In this document: in pieces, positions 42,747-51,234 of the stretch
Layout of the letters: the number at the start of each line of letters is the position of its first letter
How positions within the stretch are numbered: position 1 is the stretch's first letter
From: Paenibacillus amylolyticus
GTDB lineage: Bacteria; Bacillota; Bacilli; Paenibacillales; Paenibacillaceae
Assembly: GCF_001570725.1 (NCBI RefSeq)
Contig: NZ_BCNV01000005.1
Coordinates: 186,001 to 250,000 of the forward strand
Reading direction: 5' to 3'
Length of the DNA: 64,000 nucleotides
The notes under the pieces: generated by a model
Database searches by the model: none
Told to the model about the DNA's origin: nothing
Seen by the model: the letters and a program-made list of their open reading frames with translations, nothing else
Program-made: the position numbers and the translations under genes

Positions 42747-43562
42747 ATGATAAAGGATCAGCATCAATGGGTACTTATTACAGGTGCTTCTTCAGGTATT
42801 GGGGAAATTTTTGCACTCGAAATGGCTTCCAAGGGTAAAAATATCGTGCTGGTGGCCAGAACAGAGTCCAAACTGAATCAATTGGCAGAACGTATAGAAC
42901 GTACATATCAAGTAAGGGCTGAGGTAATCGTATCGGATCTTTCCGAAGTAGAGGCACCTCAGAACGTATATGAGGAATGTCAGAATCGGGGAATACACAT
43001 CGATATTTTAATCAACAATGCGGGATTCGCTACCCATGGATGTTTTGAACAACTGGATGGTTCCCGGCAGCAGGAGGAGATCATGTTGAACGTGCTCGCC
43101 TTGACGAACATGACGCATCTTTTCTTGCCAGGCATGTTGCAGAACAAAAATGGTGCTGTCATTAATGTGTCTTCGACGGCTGCCTTTCAACCTGATCCAT
43201 ATATGGCTGTGTATGGAGCAACGAAGGCATTTGTACTTTCTTTTACAGAGGCGTTATATGAAGAAAACAGGAAGCGTGGCGTTCAGTTTTTGGCACTATG
43301 CCCAGGCTCAACCGAGACTTCGTTCTTTGATGTAGTGGGTGCTGATGAAGCCTCCGTGGGCAAACGTGATACACCTGAGCATGTCGTGGCCGTAGCCATA
43401 AGGGCACTGGCATCAGGCAAACCTTATGCTGTGCCCGGGGCCAGGAATTACTGGACAGCGCAGTTCACCCGCCTCATACCACGCAAGTCCATGTTGCGAA
43501 TCGTAGGGAGTATGCTCCGTCCACGTTCCGAGGGTGGTAAACCAGAAAAAGTACAAGCCTAA
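42747..43562 (+). CDS. Short-chain dehydrogenase/reductase (DltE-like)
   Basis: The protein has 271 residues. NAD(P) motif 'LITGASSGIGEIFALEMA', 'ILINNAGFATHG', catalytic Ser in 'VINVSSTAAFQPDP' and 'YGATKAF' (YxxxK) are all intact. The C-terminal extension is basic. Substrate unknown, though broad-specificity ketone or aldehyde reduction is common in this group. It is divergent from and probably repressed by the TetR protein. GAGGATGGATGAGAG precedes the ATG. Confidence 0.9.
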   Translation: MIKDQHQWVLITGASSGIGEIFALEMASKGKNIVLVARTESKLNQLAERIERTYQVRAEVIVSDLSEVEAPQNVYEECQNRGIHIDILINNAGFATHGCFEQLDGSRQQEEIMLNVLALTNMTHLFLPGMLQNKNGAVINVSSTAAFQPDPYMAVYGATKAFVLSFTEALYEENRKRGVQFLALCPGSTETSFFDVVGADEASVGKRDTPEHVVAVAIRALASGKPYAVPGARNYWTAQFTRLIPRKSMLRIVGSMLRPRSEGGKPEKVQA

Positions 43563-43585
43563 TTAGTGGTGGTAGGGTGAAAGCT

Positions 43586-44893
43586 TTAGGCCAAAATGCC
43601 TTTGGCCCGAGCTTCCTTTATCCAGTCTGGAAATTCAGTAAGGAGACGATCGTACAATTCTTCATCGCTGATCTTGGAGATGTCGTCCAAGGCAAAAAAG
43701 TCAGCATTATCGATGAAACGTCCAGTCATATCATCAAGATTCTCCAGAATACCGTAATTGGCTTGTCCCAAGCCGACGAATTGCCAGAACAGGTTTTTGG
43801 TTGAGCTTTCGGTAATAAGCCGCATAATTTTCCCTTTTTGACTAACTCCGCCATCGCTAAAAAAGATAATATACGTTGGGATCTTCACATTAGGTTCCTC
43901 GATCGTATATTTGCGAATGACATCCTGCATCACAGGAGGTTCATTGTTGGTGCCACCTTTGCTTCCCAGCGTATATGTTCGTTCAATATAATTTTCGAAA
44001 TCCCTAGCGGTGACGCTAGGTGCACGCAAGAAGTCTTTGGCGAAGAACCAGACGTCCAACTCTCCGTTATCGTCAAATGCTGATGCAATCGCCAGGATAC
44101 GCTCGAAGGCTTCTTGTACGATGCCTTTGCGATACAGATGGTACATGGAGCCTGATGCATCAAATACAACGGCAACACGTGCCTGTATAGGTTCGATCTT
44201 TTTCTTTTGCAGAGACAGGGTTACTTTACGTTTGAGGAGATCGATCTTGGTCAGGTTTAGCGGTGCATGATTCGTGTTCGGTGTAACAACAGGTGCCGGG
44301 GCTTCTAGAGAGGCTGCTGCAATTTCAGCTCGTGCCGTGAGAAGAACCTGTTCAGCTTCCGAGGTGTCGTTACTCTCGATCTCAACACCAAATGATTCTG
44401 CCAGCGGCTGCAATCCACCAAAAAAACCTCGTCCAATCGCACGAACTTTGAATCCGTCACGATACTTGTAGATTTCAATGAAAATAAGCGCTGTTTCCGC
44501 AGTGACCTGCGTGATCTCATAGATAATCTGCTGGGAACCAGCTCGTACAATCGCCTGACATGCCTGAACATTGGCGAAAGTACCTCCCGCATCCAGAGTA
44601 GCCGTAAACACACATTTTTCCACAGGGGCCTGCCGTAATTGATTTGTATCCAGTACAAAAGAGGATTTCAGTTCCTCTGCCTGTTGCAGAAGCACACTTT
44701 GATGGGGATCGGCCTTCTGATTATAAAATACAAAATAGTCGTCGGATGGTACCTTTCCCTCTTCGTTCACCATAAAGCAGCTAACATCCAAGGGAGAAGG
44801 AGATGATGTACATTGAATGGTTACCTGAAGTTGGGCGGATTCGTTGATGCTGGTATTCTGGCCTGTGTTTAAGTGGATGAACGAATCTGTCAT
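43586..44893 (-). CDS. TerD-domain / von Willebrand A fusion protein (tellurium-resistance type)
   Basis: The protein has 435 residues. The N-terminal ~190 residues form a TerD-like double beta-sandwich ('FIHLNTGQNTSI', 'YNQKADPHQSVLLQQ', 'IYKYRDGFKVRAIGRGFFGG'). A linker with APAPVV follows, then a vWA domain (~235-430) whose MIDAS is intact: 'VVFDASGSMYHLYRKG' (DxSxS), the Thr in 'SKGGTNNEPP' and the Asp in 'IFFSDGGVSQKGK'. This is the TerF-like architecture. Ter proteins are linked to stress at the membrane and phage or tellurite tolerance; the role is not established. Start ATG 44893 is behind GAGAGG. No terB/terC/terZ neighbours are seen. Confidence 0.87.
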   Translation of the reverse strand: MTDSFIHLNTGQNTSINESAQLQVTIQCTSSPSPLDVSCFMVNEEGKVPSDDYFVFYNQKADPHQSVLLQQAEELKSSFVLDTNQLRQAPVEKCVFTATLDAGGTFANVQACQAIVRAGSQQIIYEITQVTAETALIFIEIYKYRDGFKVRAIGRGFFGGLQPLAESFGVEIESNDTSEAEQVLLTARAEIAAASLEAPAPVVTPNTNHAPLNLTKIDLLKRKVTLSLQKKKIEPIQARVAVVFDASGSMYHLYRKGIVQEAFERILAIASAFDDNGELDVWFFAKDFLRAPSVTARDFENYIERTYTLGSKGGTNNEPPVMQDVIRKYTIEEPNVKIPTYIIFFSDGGVSQKGKIMRLITESSTKNLFWQFVGLGQANYGILENLDDMTGRFIDNADFFALDDISKISDEELYDRLLTEFPDWIKEARAKGILA

Positions 44894-44997
44894 AATCGGA
44901 TGAGCCTCTCTTCTCCAATATAATGGTTGAAAACGAACAGTAACAAGATCGATTCTGAGACAAATGTTTCCATAAGTCAATCATATATCCGGTATTC

Positions 44998-45462
44998 CTA
45001 CGCCTCATCAGACTCGTACTTTTCCCGATGTTCCTTCTTCATCCTTACATAGTCCGGATCGGTCTTGGCGATCTCCCATTGCGCTTTGAATATGGCCGCG
45101 GCTTCTGCCTTCACCTTGTCATTCTGGTAGGGCAAGATCGAGCCATCCTCCTTCGAATATTTGCGTCCTCCTTTGTGATTCGTATACCGTCTGGCCCGTG
45201 TATAACCCATCTGGAGAAATTTACGAGCCATATCCATACCAACGAAATCTCCCTTTTTCTTATACTCCAAAAATAGCTCATAGATCTTCTCCGATGACTC
45301 TGTCGCAATCTCGGGTGTTTTGAACCGCCAGTGTGGTAGAATCTCGCCCTTGTACGGCTCTACCATCAGCACACCCTGCTCGCCCCGGCCTACGGTGTAC
45401 AGCTCAGGATGTTTGCGCAGATCCAACTCATCATAATTGAGACTGTAATCAAATTTTTTCAT
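44998..45462 (-). CDS. DUF4385-family protein
   Basis: The protein has 154 residues: 'YSLNYDELDLRKHPELYTVG', 'GRGEQGVLMVEPYKGEILPH', 'GMDMARKFLQMGYTRARRYT', 'NHKGGRKYSKEDG'. I recognise it as the conserved DUF4385 family by this pattern. It is basic-aromatic and soluble, with no known function. Start ATG 45462 follows AAGGAGG. The TerD-vWA gene starts 105 bases downstream on the same strand, so the two may be one transcript. Confidence 0.8.
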   Translation of the reverse strand: MKKFDYSLNYDELDLRKHPELYTVGRGEQGVLMVEPYKGEILPHWRFKTPEIATESSEKIYELFLEYKKKGDFVGMDMARKFLQMGYTRARRYTNHKGGRKYSKEDGSILPYQNDKVKAEAAAIFKAQWEIAKTDPDYVRMKKEHREKYESDEA

Positions 45463-45558
45463 GTATACGCCCTCCTTGATAGGGATTACCCCGATTCTTT
45501 TACATCAAGCACGGTTAATGGGGAACAATAGAAGGAATTACACAGGAGGGATAACGGT

Positions 45559-46026
45559 ATGGGAATGTCCGGCAGATATCTTGTGGTTACGAAGGAGCTC
45601 ATTGAATCTATCAAGTCAGGCGAGGTTAGTGTGCATAATTGTGCAGTGGATCTGGATATTGATAAAACGTGGCAGATGTTACAGTTCACGCTGAACGGTA
45701 ACTTGTTAGACGGGGAGCCTCCCCTCGGTTATGTGGTGCCGCTCGCAGGTGAGCAGTACGTGGGGAACTATTCGGACATGGATCTGTTCATGCTTAGTAA
45801 TGAGCAAGTGCTGGAGGCCTACATGGCATTAGAGCAGATCACGCCGGAACAGTTAAAGCAAAGGTATAGTCTGGACCAGATGATCGCTGAGGGTGTCTAT
45901 CCAGTCATGGAAGATTGGGATGCAGAAGAGACATTTCAGGAGATCGTTCAGACCGTGGATCATATCCAGGCCTTGTTTCAGGCAACGGCTGAAAGTGGAA
46001 ACGGAATCGTCTTTTATGTTTTCTAA
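45559..46026 (+). CDS. DUF1877 (YfbM-like) protein
   Basis: The protein has 155 residues with the YfbM pattern: 'MGMSGRYLVVTKELIESI', 'LDIDKTWQMLQFTLNG', 'LGYVVPLAGEQ', and 'QMIAEGVYPVMEDWDAEETF'. Function unknown in the family; some members sit in contact-dependent or immunity clusters, but there is no toxin gene next to it here. Start ATG 45559 follows AGGAGGG. Confidence 0.85.
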   Translation: MGMSGRYLVVTKELIESIKSGEVSVHNCAVDLDIDKTWQMLQFTLNGNLLDGEPPLGYVVPLAGEQYVGNYSDMDLFMLSNEQVLEAYMALEQITPEQLKQRYSLDQMIAEGVYPVMEDWDAEETFQEIVQTVDHIQALFQATAESGNGIVFYVF

Positions 46027-46162
46027 ATGAGCACTGAAATAATGATGGAAAATGGTTGGCCATCGCTGAGACAGGTTTGAACTTCGCCTATTCGGGTTAT
46101 TGATAGACACAAGGCTCAGGCCTTGATGACATGAAAATCCGGTAGAAGAGAGGGAATGCGAT

Positions 46163-46291
46163 ATGACACAGGATCAGAACGAAGAGAACAAAGCGATTCA
46201 AGAGGACGAGCCGGATCAATTCGAGACTCCCGTAACTGCGGAAGATGAAGAAATTGATGAAGATCAGGCAGAAGGTAAGGAGCAAGAATAA
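46163..46291 (+). CDS. Small acidic protein, 42 aa
   Basis: The ORF encodes 42 residues, very rich in Glu, Asp and Gln (MTQDQNEENKAIQEDE at the start), with no hydrophobic segment. A fair ribosome site, AGAGAGGGA, lies 7 bases before ATG 46163. Similar short acidic proteins are frequently annotated in Paenibacillus genomes, but I cannot name this one. The compositional bias could also be coincidental. Confidence 0.5.
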   Translation: MTQDQNEENKAIQEDEPDQFETPVTAEDEEIDEDQAEGKEQE

Positions 46292-46471
46292 CTTCCAGCG
46301 TTGCATAATGAAGCAGGATGTTTTATCGAAACTTACAATATGCTGAAATATAGATAGACCAGAGGTCGGACATGTTCCGGCCTTTTGGTTTATTTTTTGC
46401 GTATCCGTTTACAAGAATTACCTGTACCTTCATAATGGGAATGAACCATATTTTTCTAAGGAGGAGATCAT

Positions 46472-48007
46472 ATTACGAATCGAAAGTTAGTCCAATGGAT
46501 GGCAGTGCCACTAGTACTATTAATGGTTGTTCTTACAGGATGTCAGGCTGTGGGTGGAGTAGATGTTGGCAAAGCCATGGCTAATGGCGCGAGTATCAAG
46601 TCCGGTGAATCCAGACAATCCATGAATATAAAGATAGAACCGGCTACGGAACTTGCGACAGAGAAAGACCTTGAAATGATTGAACTTATTAACTCCATAT
46701 CCTTGGATATTGATCAAGCCAAAATGAAAGATGCGAAGACAGCATCAATCAAAGGCACATTCAGCATGGAGGGAACGAAGCTACCTTTCCACCTGTCCAT
46801 GAATGAGTCCCAATTGGTCATTGATCTGGACGGAGCCCAGAAACCGCTGTACATATCTCTGGATACGTTCCAAGATGCACAAGCGCTTCCGATGGTAGAT
46901 ATGAAGGCTCTGGAGAAGCAACTTGAGGAAATATCCCCAAAACTGTTCTCTTTTGTCCTGAAGCATCTGTCCAATCCGAAGAACATTTCTGTAACACCGG
47001 TACAGGAATCCGTGAATGGCGAAGCACTTAGTCTCTCCAAGCTGCATTTGGAAGTTAGTGGTGAAGAGATGCTTGCCATGGTTAAACCGTTCCTGACGAG
47101 TATTTCGAAGGATGAGCAAGGACTGAAAGAGCTGATTGGCGATCTGTATGATGTGTTCTACCCTGTACTTGAAGCCGTGAATGAGGTTGAAGGCGGGGGA
47201 GACGAAACGCTGAATTCCATCGTTCCTGAATCGAAGGATGAGGCTGTGGCTTCACTGTATGCCATGATCAAAGTGGGACTGGACAGTATGCTGGTCAATT
47301 ATGATCAGGAGCTGAACAACCTGTTGAATGAGGACCCTGATTTGAAAACGCTGTTTGGCACAGAAACCAAACTGAAACTGGACTTCTATCTCGACAGCAA
47401 GCTGGATATCCGCAAACAGAACTTTGAGCTTAAAGTGGCAATACCTGCTTCCGACGAACTACCGTTGAAATCCGTAACCGTAAGCGGAGACAGTGAACAG
47501 TGGAATATTGGTGGGACGGTTGCAGTCGATGAAGTGGATGTATCCGGTGGCGTCATGGATCTGATGAAGGATGATATTACGCCTGGTCAGATGCTGCGCA
47601 ATTTTGATTCCAACTCACTTGCATATCAATTGCTCAAAGATGAAGCTGGGATCACGAGTAAAAGTGTAGTGCTCTTCCCGGATGATGAATACGCTGGGGC
47701 GATCACTGTTAAGAATACAACATTTGTTCCGCTTCGCTACGTGTCTGAAGAATTGGATGCTGAAGTGAAATGGACCAAAGGCTCGAACCAGATCGTTGTT
47801 ATTGATGACATTACTGGTGATGAGATTGTCTTGACTGTAGGATCCAAGAAAGCAACGGTTGCTGGTAAAGAAGTAACCATGGTGGAATCCGCTTATGTAG
47901 GCAAGGACGGCAAGACGTATGTGCCGCTGCGCTTTGTGGCTGAATCCCTTGGAGCTACTGTAGATAAAGAACAAGAAACAGGCTGGATATACATTGACCG
48001 TCCTTAA
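46472..48007 (+). CDS. Lipoprotein with C-terminal copper-amine-oxidase-N-like stalk domain; probable AUU start
   Basis: The protein has 511 residues if started at ATT 46472, or 502 from ATG 46499. With ATT the N-terminus is basic (TNRKLVQW) before a hydrophobic core and the lipobox 'VLTGC', the expected lipoprotein signal. The only good ribosome site, AAGGAGGAG (46458-46466), fits ATT and not ATG 46499. An in-frame TAA at 46457-46459 rules out a start further upstream. The middle (~60-370) is an uncharacterised alpha/beta domain of secreted type. Residues ~400-510 form a stalk domain with 'FVPLRYVSEELDAEVKWTKG' and 'YVPLRFVAESLGATVD'. Surface role inferred. Confidence 0.82.
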   Translation: MTNRKLVQWMAVPLVLLMVVLTGCQAVGGVDVGKAMANGASIKSGESRQSMNIKIEPATELATEKDLEMIELINSISLDIDQAKMKDAKTASIKGTFSMEGTKLPFHLSMNESQLVIDLDGAQKPLYISLDTFQDAQALPMVDMKALEKQLEEISPKLFSFVLKHLSNPKNISVTPVQESVNGEALSLSKLHLEVSGEEMLAMVKPFLTSISKDEQGLKELIGDLYDVFYPVLEAVNEVEGGGDETLNSIVPESKDEAVASLYAMIKVGLDSMLVNYDQELNNLLNEDPDLKTLFGTETKLKLDFYLDSKLDIRKQNFELKVAIPASDELPLKSVTVSGDSEQWNIGGTVAVDEVDVSGGVMDLMKDDITPGQMLRNFDSNSLAYQLLKDEAGITSKSVVLFPDDEYAGAITVKNTTFVPLRYVSEELDAEVKWTKGSNQIVVIDDITGDEIVLTVGSKKATVAGKEVTMVESAYVGKDGKTYVPLRFVAESLGATVDKEQETGWIYIDRP

Positions 48008-48041
48008 GTGAGACGTTGTAAGTAAGCCTTAGTAAGAGAGG

Positions 48042-48240
48042 GGATTTCAGAGTATGCCAGATTTCTCGTAATGATCGTGAAAAGAACACCGCAAAAATTC
48101 CGTTAGACCATGAACGGGATACGTGTGTCCTTTTGACCCATTACGAGGAGCTTCGGCGTTTCTGAAATGATGAAACGGATCGGGGAGTGCCTCTATTGGA
48201 GGTGCTCCTCTTTGTCGTTTCATCCTAAATAAATCCCCAG
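48042..48240 (+). ncRNA. Structured leader RNA candidate upstream of the acetyltransferase fusion
   Basis: A long nested hairpin is visible at 48043-48168. TTTCAGA pairs with TCTGAAA, ATGCC with GGCGT, CTCGTAATG with CATTACGAG (9 bp), AAAAGAACAC with GTGTGTCCTTTT (one bulge) and CCGTT with AACGG. A second hairpin, ATGAAACG..CGTTTCAT with an inner GGAGTGCCTC/GAGGTGCTCC, follows at 48169-48226 and resembles a terminator without a T-run. Such layered pairing just before a gene fits a cis-regulatory leader or a small RNA. I cannot match it to a known riboswitch class. Confidence 0.5.
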
Positions 48241-48251
48241 AGGTGTTGTAT

Positions 48252-49715
48252 ATGAAAAGTCAATTATTCATCCATTCAAACTCCGTAACGTTGCGTCCAT
48301 TTACGCTTGAAGATCAGGCGGCCGTGTATGCATTAACCCAACATCCCGAAATCACGGATATTCTCCCGGATTGGAAGATGACCGAGGATCAGTTGGGCGA
48401 ATTCTTACAATTTGTCGTTGGCAGTTACGAACAGTTCAACCCGGAAGATGTACGCATCCTGCTTGCCGTTGTACACAATGAAGATCAGCGTATCATTGGT
48501 TGGTGCGGTGTATTTCCAAATGACATGCTGGATCGTACTGACCGTGAAGTGGCCTACGCCATTTCCAGGGATTACCGGAATAAAGGATACATCACAGAGG
48601 CGGTTCAAGCCCTAACAGCATATATATTTGAGCATACCTTGCTGAATCGAATTGTGGGCATTGTGAAGCCGTTCAACCAGCCGTCACGCAAGGTTCTGGA
48701 GCATGCGGGTTTTCGTTATGTCTCTCGCAGAAAGCTTGTAGATCAGGAGAACTACGATTATTATGAACTGTTCAAAATAAAGTACGAACCAGTGCAAGCG
48801 AAGCAGGTACATTCTGAAATTCGTTTACGACGAGCACAGCAGGAAGATGCTGTTGTACTTACAGAGATTTGCAGTCGTGCGTTTGATCACGCTATAAAGG
48901 TCTGGTCAGATGGTAAGGAGGCTATCGATAGCAATCTATGTCCACCTAATTATTCATCAATTCGATTGCATCGTTACGTGATCCGTGAATGGGATTATTA
49001 TGTTGTAGAATCAGATGGATGCGCTATTGGCGGAGTGAGTGTTAACGTGCTTGGACGAAAACATGCCAGGATCGATAAGATCTATATTGACCCCGTATGC
49101 CAGGGGCGTGGCGTGGGAACTCAAGTCATGAGGCTTATTGAGGCTGAATTTCCGCGGATTGAAACCTGGAAGCTGGAGACCTCAGGTCGGCAGCTGGATA
49201 ATCATCATTTTTACGAAAAAATGGGATATGTTCGTATCTATGCATCTGAGGATGAGTTTGGATATGAGAAGAACATGTCCGTTGATTCTTTTGATCCAAC
49301 ATGTGATGAGACATTAGCCAAGGACTTGGGTGAGTCGGTGGTTGAATATGTTCAAGCTAATCTGAACTCGGTTCGTTACAGTACCAGTAACCTGACCAAT
49401 AGTCGGATTACCGACTGCAACCTGAGTGGGAGCAAATTTACCAATCTAAATATGACCAATATATTGCTAGCTGATTTACGCCTAACTGATAGCAAGATTG
49501 AATTTTGTGCTTTGGATGGCGTTCAATTCCAGGACACACATCTTGGATCTGACCGTGTACCCATGCAGTGGACGCATTGTGATCTTGGGGGAAGTCGTTT
49601 TATCGATTGCGATCTATCTGGAGTACAGTTGGAACAGTGTCAAGTGAACGGGATGAAGATCAACGGAGTAGAAGTAAGGGAATTACTTGCAGCCTATAAG
49701 GCTATGAAGTCCTGA
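48252..49715 (+). CDS. Double GNAT acetyltransferase with C-terminal pentapeptide-like domain
   Basis: The protein has 487 residues in three parts. Residues ~1-180 are a RimJ/RimL-type GNAT ('VTLRPFTLEDQAAVYALTQH', 'VAYAISRDYRNKGYITEAVQ', 'VLEHAGFRYVSRR'). Residues ~185-345 are a second GNAT with the acetyl-CoA loop 'VCQGRGVGTQVMRLIEAEF' and 'HHFYEKMGYVRIY'. Residues ~375-480 carry pentapeptide-like repeats ('SNLTNSRITDCNLSGSKFTN', 'ALDGVQFQDTHLG'). The first domain lacks a clear Q-x-x-G-x-G, the second has it. Substrates unknown. Start ATG 48252 follows AGAGGTG. The fusion is unusual. Confidence 0.85.
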   Translation: MKSQLFIHSNSVTLRPFTLEDQAAVYALTQHPEITDILPDWKMTEDQLGEFLQFVVGSYEQFNPEDVRILLAVVHNEDQRIIGWCGVFPNDMLDRTDREVAYAISRDYRNKGYITEAVQALTAYIFEHTLLNRIVGIVKPFNQPSRKVLEHAGFRYVSRRKLVDQENYDYYELFKIKYEPVQAKQVHSEIRLRRAQQEDAVVLTEICSRAFDHAIKVWSDGKEAIDSNLCPPNYSSIRLHRYVIREWDYYVVESDGCAIGGVSVNVLGRKHARIDKIYIDPVCQGRGVGTQVMRLIEAEFPRIETWKLETSGRQLDNHHFYEKMGYVRIYASEDEFGYEKNMSVDSFDPTCDETLAKDLGESVVEYVQANLNSVRYSTSNLTNSRITDCNLSGSKFTNLNMTNILLADLRLTDSKIEFCALDGVQFQDTHLGSDRVPMQWTHCDLGGSRFIDCDLSGVQLEQCQVNGMKINGVEVRELLAAYKAMKS

Positions 49716-49859
49716 GGACGAATGGCAGGGCCAATACGGAAGCATACTAATCTGGTTGAGACGCTGGTTGTAACAGATCCACTTTTGATTAGAGCAAATA
49801 AAGAAACGGGTACTTATGTATGAGGATATCAAAAACAAGCATAGGGAGGTCTATGAAAG

Positions 49860-50645
49860 ATGACTGAACGATTTGCAAGTAAAGTGGTCCTGATTACAGG
49901 CGGTGGCTCCGGTCTTGGACGATCAGCTGCTGTGGAAGTTGCACGTGAAGGGGCTAAGCTTGCCCTGGTGGATGTGAACATGAAGGCGTTGGAAGAGACC
50001 AAGCGTGTGATCTCGGAAGAGGTACAGCATGCCGAGTTTCTGTTAATCGAAGGTGACGTATCAGATGAAGAAGCTGTGAAGAAGTATGTTAGTGATACGG
50101 TCAATGAATTTGGGCGTATCGATGCATTTTTCAACAATGCAGGCATTGAAGGCAAGCAAGACCTGATCGAGAACTACAAGACGGAGATGTTTAATAAAGT
50201 CATCGACATCAATCTGAAGGGGGTATTTTTCGGGTTGAAGCACGTTCTGCCTGTGATGAAGAAACAGGGCGAAGGCTACATCGTGAATGCGTCCTCTGTT
50301 GGTGGGATTCGCGCCGTGCCGAACCTGGTTGCCTACGGAGCGAGCAAACATGCCGTAGCCGGCATGACCAAAGATGCAGCGATTGAATACGCCGAGCACG
50401 GGATCAGTGTTAATGCAATTGCACCCGGAGCCATTCTGACAGATATGGTTATCGGTTCATTCAAACAGATCAATCCGAATGATTGGGAGTCAGCATCCAA
50501 AGAGTTCGTGAAGGACAACCCGGCGAAGCGCTTGGGTGAACCGAAGGAAGTAGGTCGCCTCGTTGCCTTCTTGCTGTCTGGCGAAGCACCGTTTATCAAT
50601 GGAGCCATTATTCCGATTGATGGTGCGCAGTCAGCTAAATATTGA
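49860..50645 (+). CDS. Short-chain dehydrogenase/reductase (glucose/ribitol DH type)
   Basis: The protein has 261 residues. All classical SDR motifs are intact: 'LITGGGSGLGRSAAVEVA', Asp in 'LALVDVN' (NAD preference), 'AFFNNAGIEG', Ser in 'NASSVGG', 'YGASKHA', and C-terminal 'INGAIIPIDGAQSAKY'. Substrate unknown. ATG 49860 lies 10 bases after GGAGG. Monocistronic with a terminator after it. Confidence 0.92.
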   Translation: MTERFASKVVLITGGGSGLGRSAAVEVAREGAKLALVDVNMKALEETKRVISEEVQHAEFLLIEGDVSDEEAVKKYVSDTVNEFGRIDAFFNNAGIEGKQDLIENYKTEMFNKVIDINLKGVFFGLKHVLPVMKKQGEGYIVNASSVGGIRAVPNLVAYGASKHAVAGMTKDAAIEYAEHGISVNAIAPGAILTDMVIGSFKQINPNDWESASKEFVKDNPAKRLGEPKEVGRLVAFLLSGEAPFINGAIIPIDGAQSAKY

Positions 50646-50691
50646 TCCCATAATCATCAAACAGCATATCGATGCGGCATAGCTATATACT

Positions 50692-50738
50692 AAAGAACGC
50701 CCTGTTCTGGCCAATGTGCGGAGTGGGGCGTTCTTTTT
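50692..50738. terminator. Bidirectional terminator
   Basis: AAAGAACGCCC pairs with GGGCGTTCTTT plus T-run, between convergent genes. Confidence 0.85.
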
Positions 50739-50775
50739 GTGTGATATTCAGGCTTCAGTGTAACTTATCCGCAGG

Positions 50776-51234
50776 TTAACTGTGCTGTAGAATCTGCGGC
50801 TTTTTGCTAAACCCGGTACTCCCGGCCGTAAAGCCCATCTGGCGATAGAATTCATGTGCGGCTTCACGTTCCGGGCGATTGCCACTGTTCAGAGACAGAG
50901 AATCCACGTTATGCGTGGCGGCCCATTGCTCGGCTTCCAGAATGAGCTGACGGCCGATGCCTGAGCCCCTGAACTGGTCATGCACAACCAATGCCATGAT
51001 ACGGCAGTGTCTTCCGTTCTTTTCATACAGATAAGACGTCTGTAATCCAATCAGTCCAACGACGCGTCCGCGTGCTTCAGCCACCAGTGTAGTGAAGTTT
51101 GGGTCCGCAGAGATATGGGCATAGCGCTCCTCCATCTCCGCGAATGTGGTTGGGTAACCGAGTTGGTCCATCAGAATGACCATATCTTGCAGATCGGTAG
51201 TGGAGCTATGTCGAATCGTCACATCCAGGCTCAT
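50776..51234 (-). CDS. GNAT-family acetyltransferase
   Basis: The protein has 152 residues with the acetyl-CoA loop 'VHDQFRGSGIGRQLILEAEQ' and the C-terminal 'EFYRQMGFTAGSTGFSK'. It overlaps the end of the ddl gene by ATGA, so it is the last gene of the mocR-ddl operon. A link to cell-wall precursor or D-amino acid metabolism is suggested only by position. Confidence 0.88.
   Translation of the reverse strand: MSLDVTIRHSSTTDLQDMVILMDQLGYPTTFAEMEERYAHISADPNFTTLVAEARGRVVGLIGLQTSYLYEKNGRHCRIMALVVHDQFRGSGIGRQLILEAEQWAATHNVDSLSLNSGNRPEREAAHEFYRQMGFTAGSTGFSKKPQILQHS

Noticed and set aside
43589-43607. GGCCAAA/TTTGGCC hairpin at the 3' end of the TerD-vWA gene as terminator
   Set aside because: It lies inside the last codons and has no T-run.
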